Origin: Bacteroidia bacterium
GTDB taxonomy: Bacteria; Bacteroidota; Bacteroidia; Bacteroidales; Azobacteroidaceae
Length of the DNA stretch: 7,415 nt
Direction: 5' to 3'
NCBI GenBank assembly: GCA_025996815.1
Contig: BNTT01000154.1
Coordinates: 1-7,415 of the forward strand
The notes under the pieces were generated by a model, which was not told where the DNA came from, made no database searches, and saw only the letters and a program-made list of their open reading frames with translations. Positions 6,091 through 7,415 of the stretch are shown here, piece after piece. A program made the position numbers and the translations under genes. The first letter of the stretch is position 1. Each line of letters opens with the position of its first letter.

Positions 6091-7415
6091 TTATTTTCTA
6101 CAATTTTCACATCCCACGGTTTAAGAACAATTTCTGCATCTTTCTCTATTTTCATTCCTGTGAGCAACTCGTTCCCTGTCGAATAGGGATATTTGACAGT
6201 TTTATTTTCATCGCTATAGTTAAATATATAATGTATGTCCTTCCCTGCCGTATTTTTACCCGAACGAAATATCACCGGAAAACGGTAATGGCTTTGGGGA
6301 GTAATAATTCCTGCTTGCTCTGCAACCTGACGAACAATTTTGTCGAGTAACTGTTCCGAAGGGTATGTCCCAATATAGGTTAGTTTCCCTTTTCCATACG
6401 TATTTTCGGTGATGACCGGCCATTTGCCATAAAAGGGGTGATCGGCGTATGCCAATGGTTTGGCGGTTTCAGGTATTAGAAATTCGTACCAATCGCTAAT
6501 TGCTTTCTCATCTTCAAGACCAAATGGATTATCTTTTAACGGCAATACCGGTATAGTAGCATATTCCTGATAATAAAACCCGCAGGCTTTGCGTAAAGGA
6601 CCGGGCGCTAATGTCGCACGAACAGCTGAATGTTCATTGCAATAACCACTTTTGAAGAGCATAACGACTTGTCCGCCGTCTTTCACAAACTTATCTATTT
6701 TGTTCAGCAACTCATCTGTGGCTACATACAGCGATGGAATTATCAACATTTTATACCGGCTAAAATCACTCCATTGGTCGCAAGGAATAATATCTGCTTC
6801 AATATTCTGACGATATAAAGTCAAGTGAGCCATTTCTACCAGATATTGAGTTTTGTTGGTGTAGGGCATAAATTTCAAAGCCTGATATGAATCTTGACTG
6901 TTAAGTACGGCAACTTTGTTGTCTTTTTTCAAATTCACAAGATGTGTCCCGATGTTTTTCAGTTCTTTTGCAGTAGTTGTAAATTCTTTATATATCCGGT
7001 TAGGTTCGAGGTCTTGTCCAAGAACGCCACGCCAATAAGTTTCCTGTCCGTAATGTAATGTATGCCAATGCCAATAAGCAACAAGGTTTGCGCCTGTAGC
7101 CAGATGTGCATACAAATTTTGCCGTAATTGTCCGTCATAGGGCGGCTGCTGATTACTCGAATTCCAACCTATCGATTGTGCATTGGTTTCGGTAACAAGA
7201 TAATTACCCTTGCTGACAGTCCGCATATAATCGCCTACGTATGAAATTAAATGTCCATTCTGTCCATCTTGTACCGGGTGATACATATTAACCGCCGGAT
7301 ATTGCATCTGTCTAACGCTCTCTACATAGTCAATATATTGAAAATCAGGCAAAAAATCGTGTGTTATAAATTGGTCGGCGCGTTTATATTCATTGATGAT
7401 ATCATATTGCCAGTT
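6087..7415 (-). CDS. GH42 beta-galactosidase-like enzyme, C-terminal part (5' end outside window)
   Basis: The frame is open from the window edge (NWQYDIINEYKRADQFITHD...), so the methionine-like TTG at 7352 is internal, not a start. There are 442 residues visible; GH42 proteins usually run about 650-700, so about a third is missing at the N-terminus, including the acid/base Glu motif. Residues 1-150 are the end of the TIM barrel: YLVTETNAQSIGW places the probable nucleophile Glu at fragment residue 76 (codon 7190-7188), and YWHWHTLHYGQETYWRGVLG (114-133) is the conserved strand after it. Residues about 166-370 match the GH42 trimerisation domain (NKVAVLNS, YKMLIIPSLYV, FVKDGGQVVMLFKSG, YGKGKLTYIGTYPS). 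The final 60 residues are the small beta domain, ending LKPWDVKIVENK. It is expected to release terminal beta-galactose (or alpha-L-arabinopyranose in some members). It overlaps the GH127 start by four bases, indicating one transcript. Confidence 0.85.
   Translation of the reverse strand, partial: NWQYDIINEYKRADQFITHDFLPDFQYIDYVESVRQMQYPAVNMYHPVQDGQNGHLISYVGDYMRTVSKGNYLVTETNAQSIGWNSSNQQPPYDGQLRQNLYAHLATGANLVAYWHWHTLHYGQETYWRGVLGQDLEPNRIYKEFTTTAKELKNIGTHLVNLKKDNKVAVLNSQDSYQALKFMPYTNKTQYLVEMAHLTLYRQNIEADIIPCDQWSDFSRYKMLIIPSLYVATDELLNKIDKFVKDGGQVVMLFKSGYCNEHSAVRATLAPGPLRKACGFYYQEYATIPVLPLKDNPFGLEDEKAISDWYEFLIPETAKPLAYADHPFYGKWPVITENTYGKGKLTYIGTYPSEQLLDKIVRQVAEQAGIITPQSHYRFPVIFRSGKNTAGKDIHYIFNYSDENKTVKYPYSTGNELLTGMKIEKDAEIVLKPWDVKIVENK

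Noticed and set aside
6686..6693. Second TAnnTTTG match (TAAGTTTG on the minus strand) inside GH42
   Set aside because: It is within the coding sequence for the trimerisation domain, with no -33 TTTG partner at the right distance and no start codon following for an independent gene.
7350..7352. TTG as a start codon for the GH42 gene
   Set aside because: The frame stays open to the window edge and the upstream 21 codons continue GH42-like barrel sequence, so the TTG encodes an internal leucine.

Overview
The window comes from a Bacteroidota genome, most likely a Bacteroidales polysaccharide-degradation locus. Three things point there: all genes encode exported glycoside hydrolases, the start codons have A/T-rich leaders without Shine-Dalgarno sequences, and the one intergenic gap that looks like a promoter carries the Bacteroidota -7 motif TAnnTTTG. 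The genus cannot be told from the sequence alone.

All four genes lie on the minus strand, so transcription runs from high to low coordinates. In transcription order they are: (1) the C-terminal two-thirds of a GH42-type beta-galactosidase (6087-7415, N-terminus outside the window); (2) a complete GH127-type (DUF1680) beta-L-arabinofuranosidase-like enzyme (3637-6090), overlapping the GH42 stop codon by ATGA; (3) a complete 1029-residue, lipoprotein-like multidomain glycosidase most like the GH106/alpha-L-rhamnosidase-related group (459-3548), preceded by an 88-base gap with its own likely promoter; (4) the first 136 codons of a GH29 alpha-L-fucosidase-like enzyme (1-409), 49 bases downstream, with its C-terminus outside the window. 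No intergenic stretch exceeds 100 bases. I see no RNA gene, mobile element, CRISPR array or strong terminator.

Read together, the set suggests exo-acting removal of galactose, L-arabinofuranose, L-rhamnose (or a related sugar) and L-fucose. That fits the decorated side chains of a plant cell-wall glycan such as rhamnogalacturonan or arabinogalactan. The substrate is an inference: no SusC/SusD pair, sensor or transporter is visible here. The points most worth a second look are the uncertain family of the 1029-residue protein, an Asp where GH29 enzymes usually have the sugar-binding His, and the internal promoter that may split the cluster into two transcription units.
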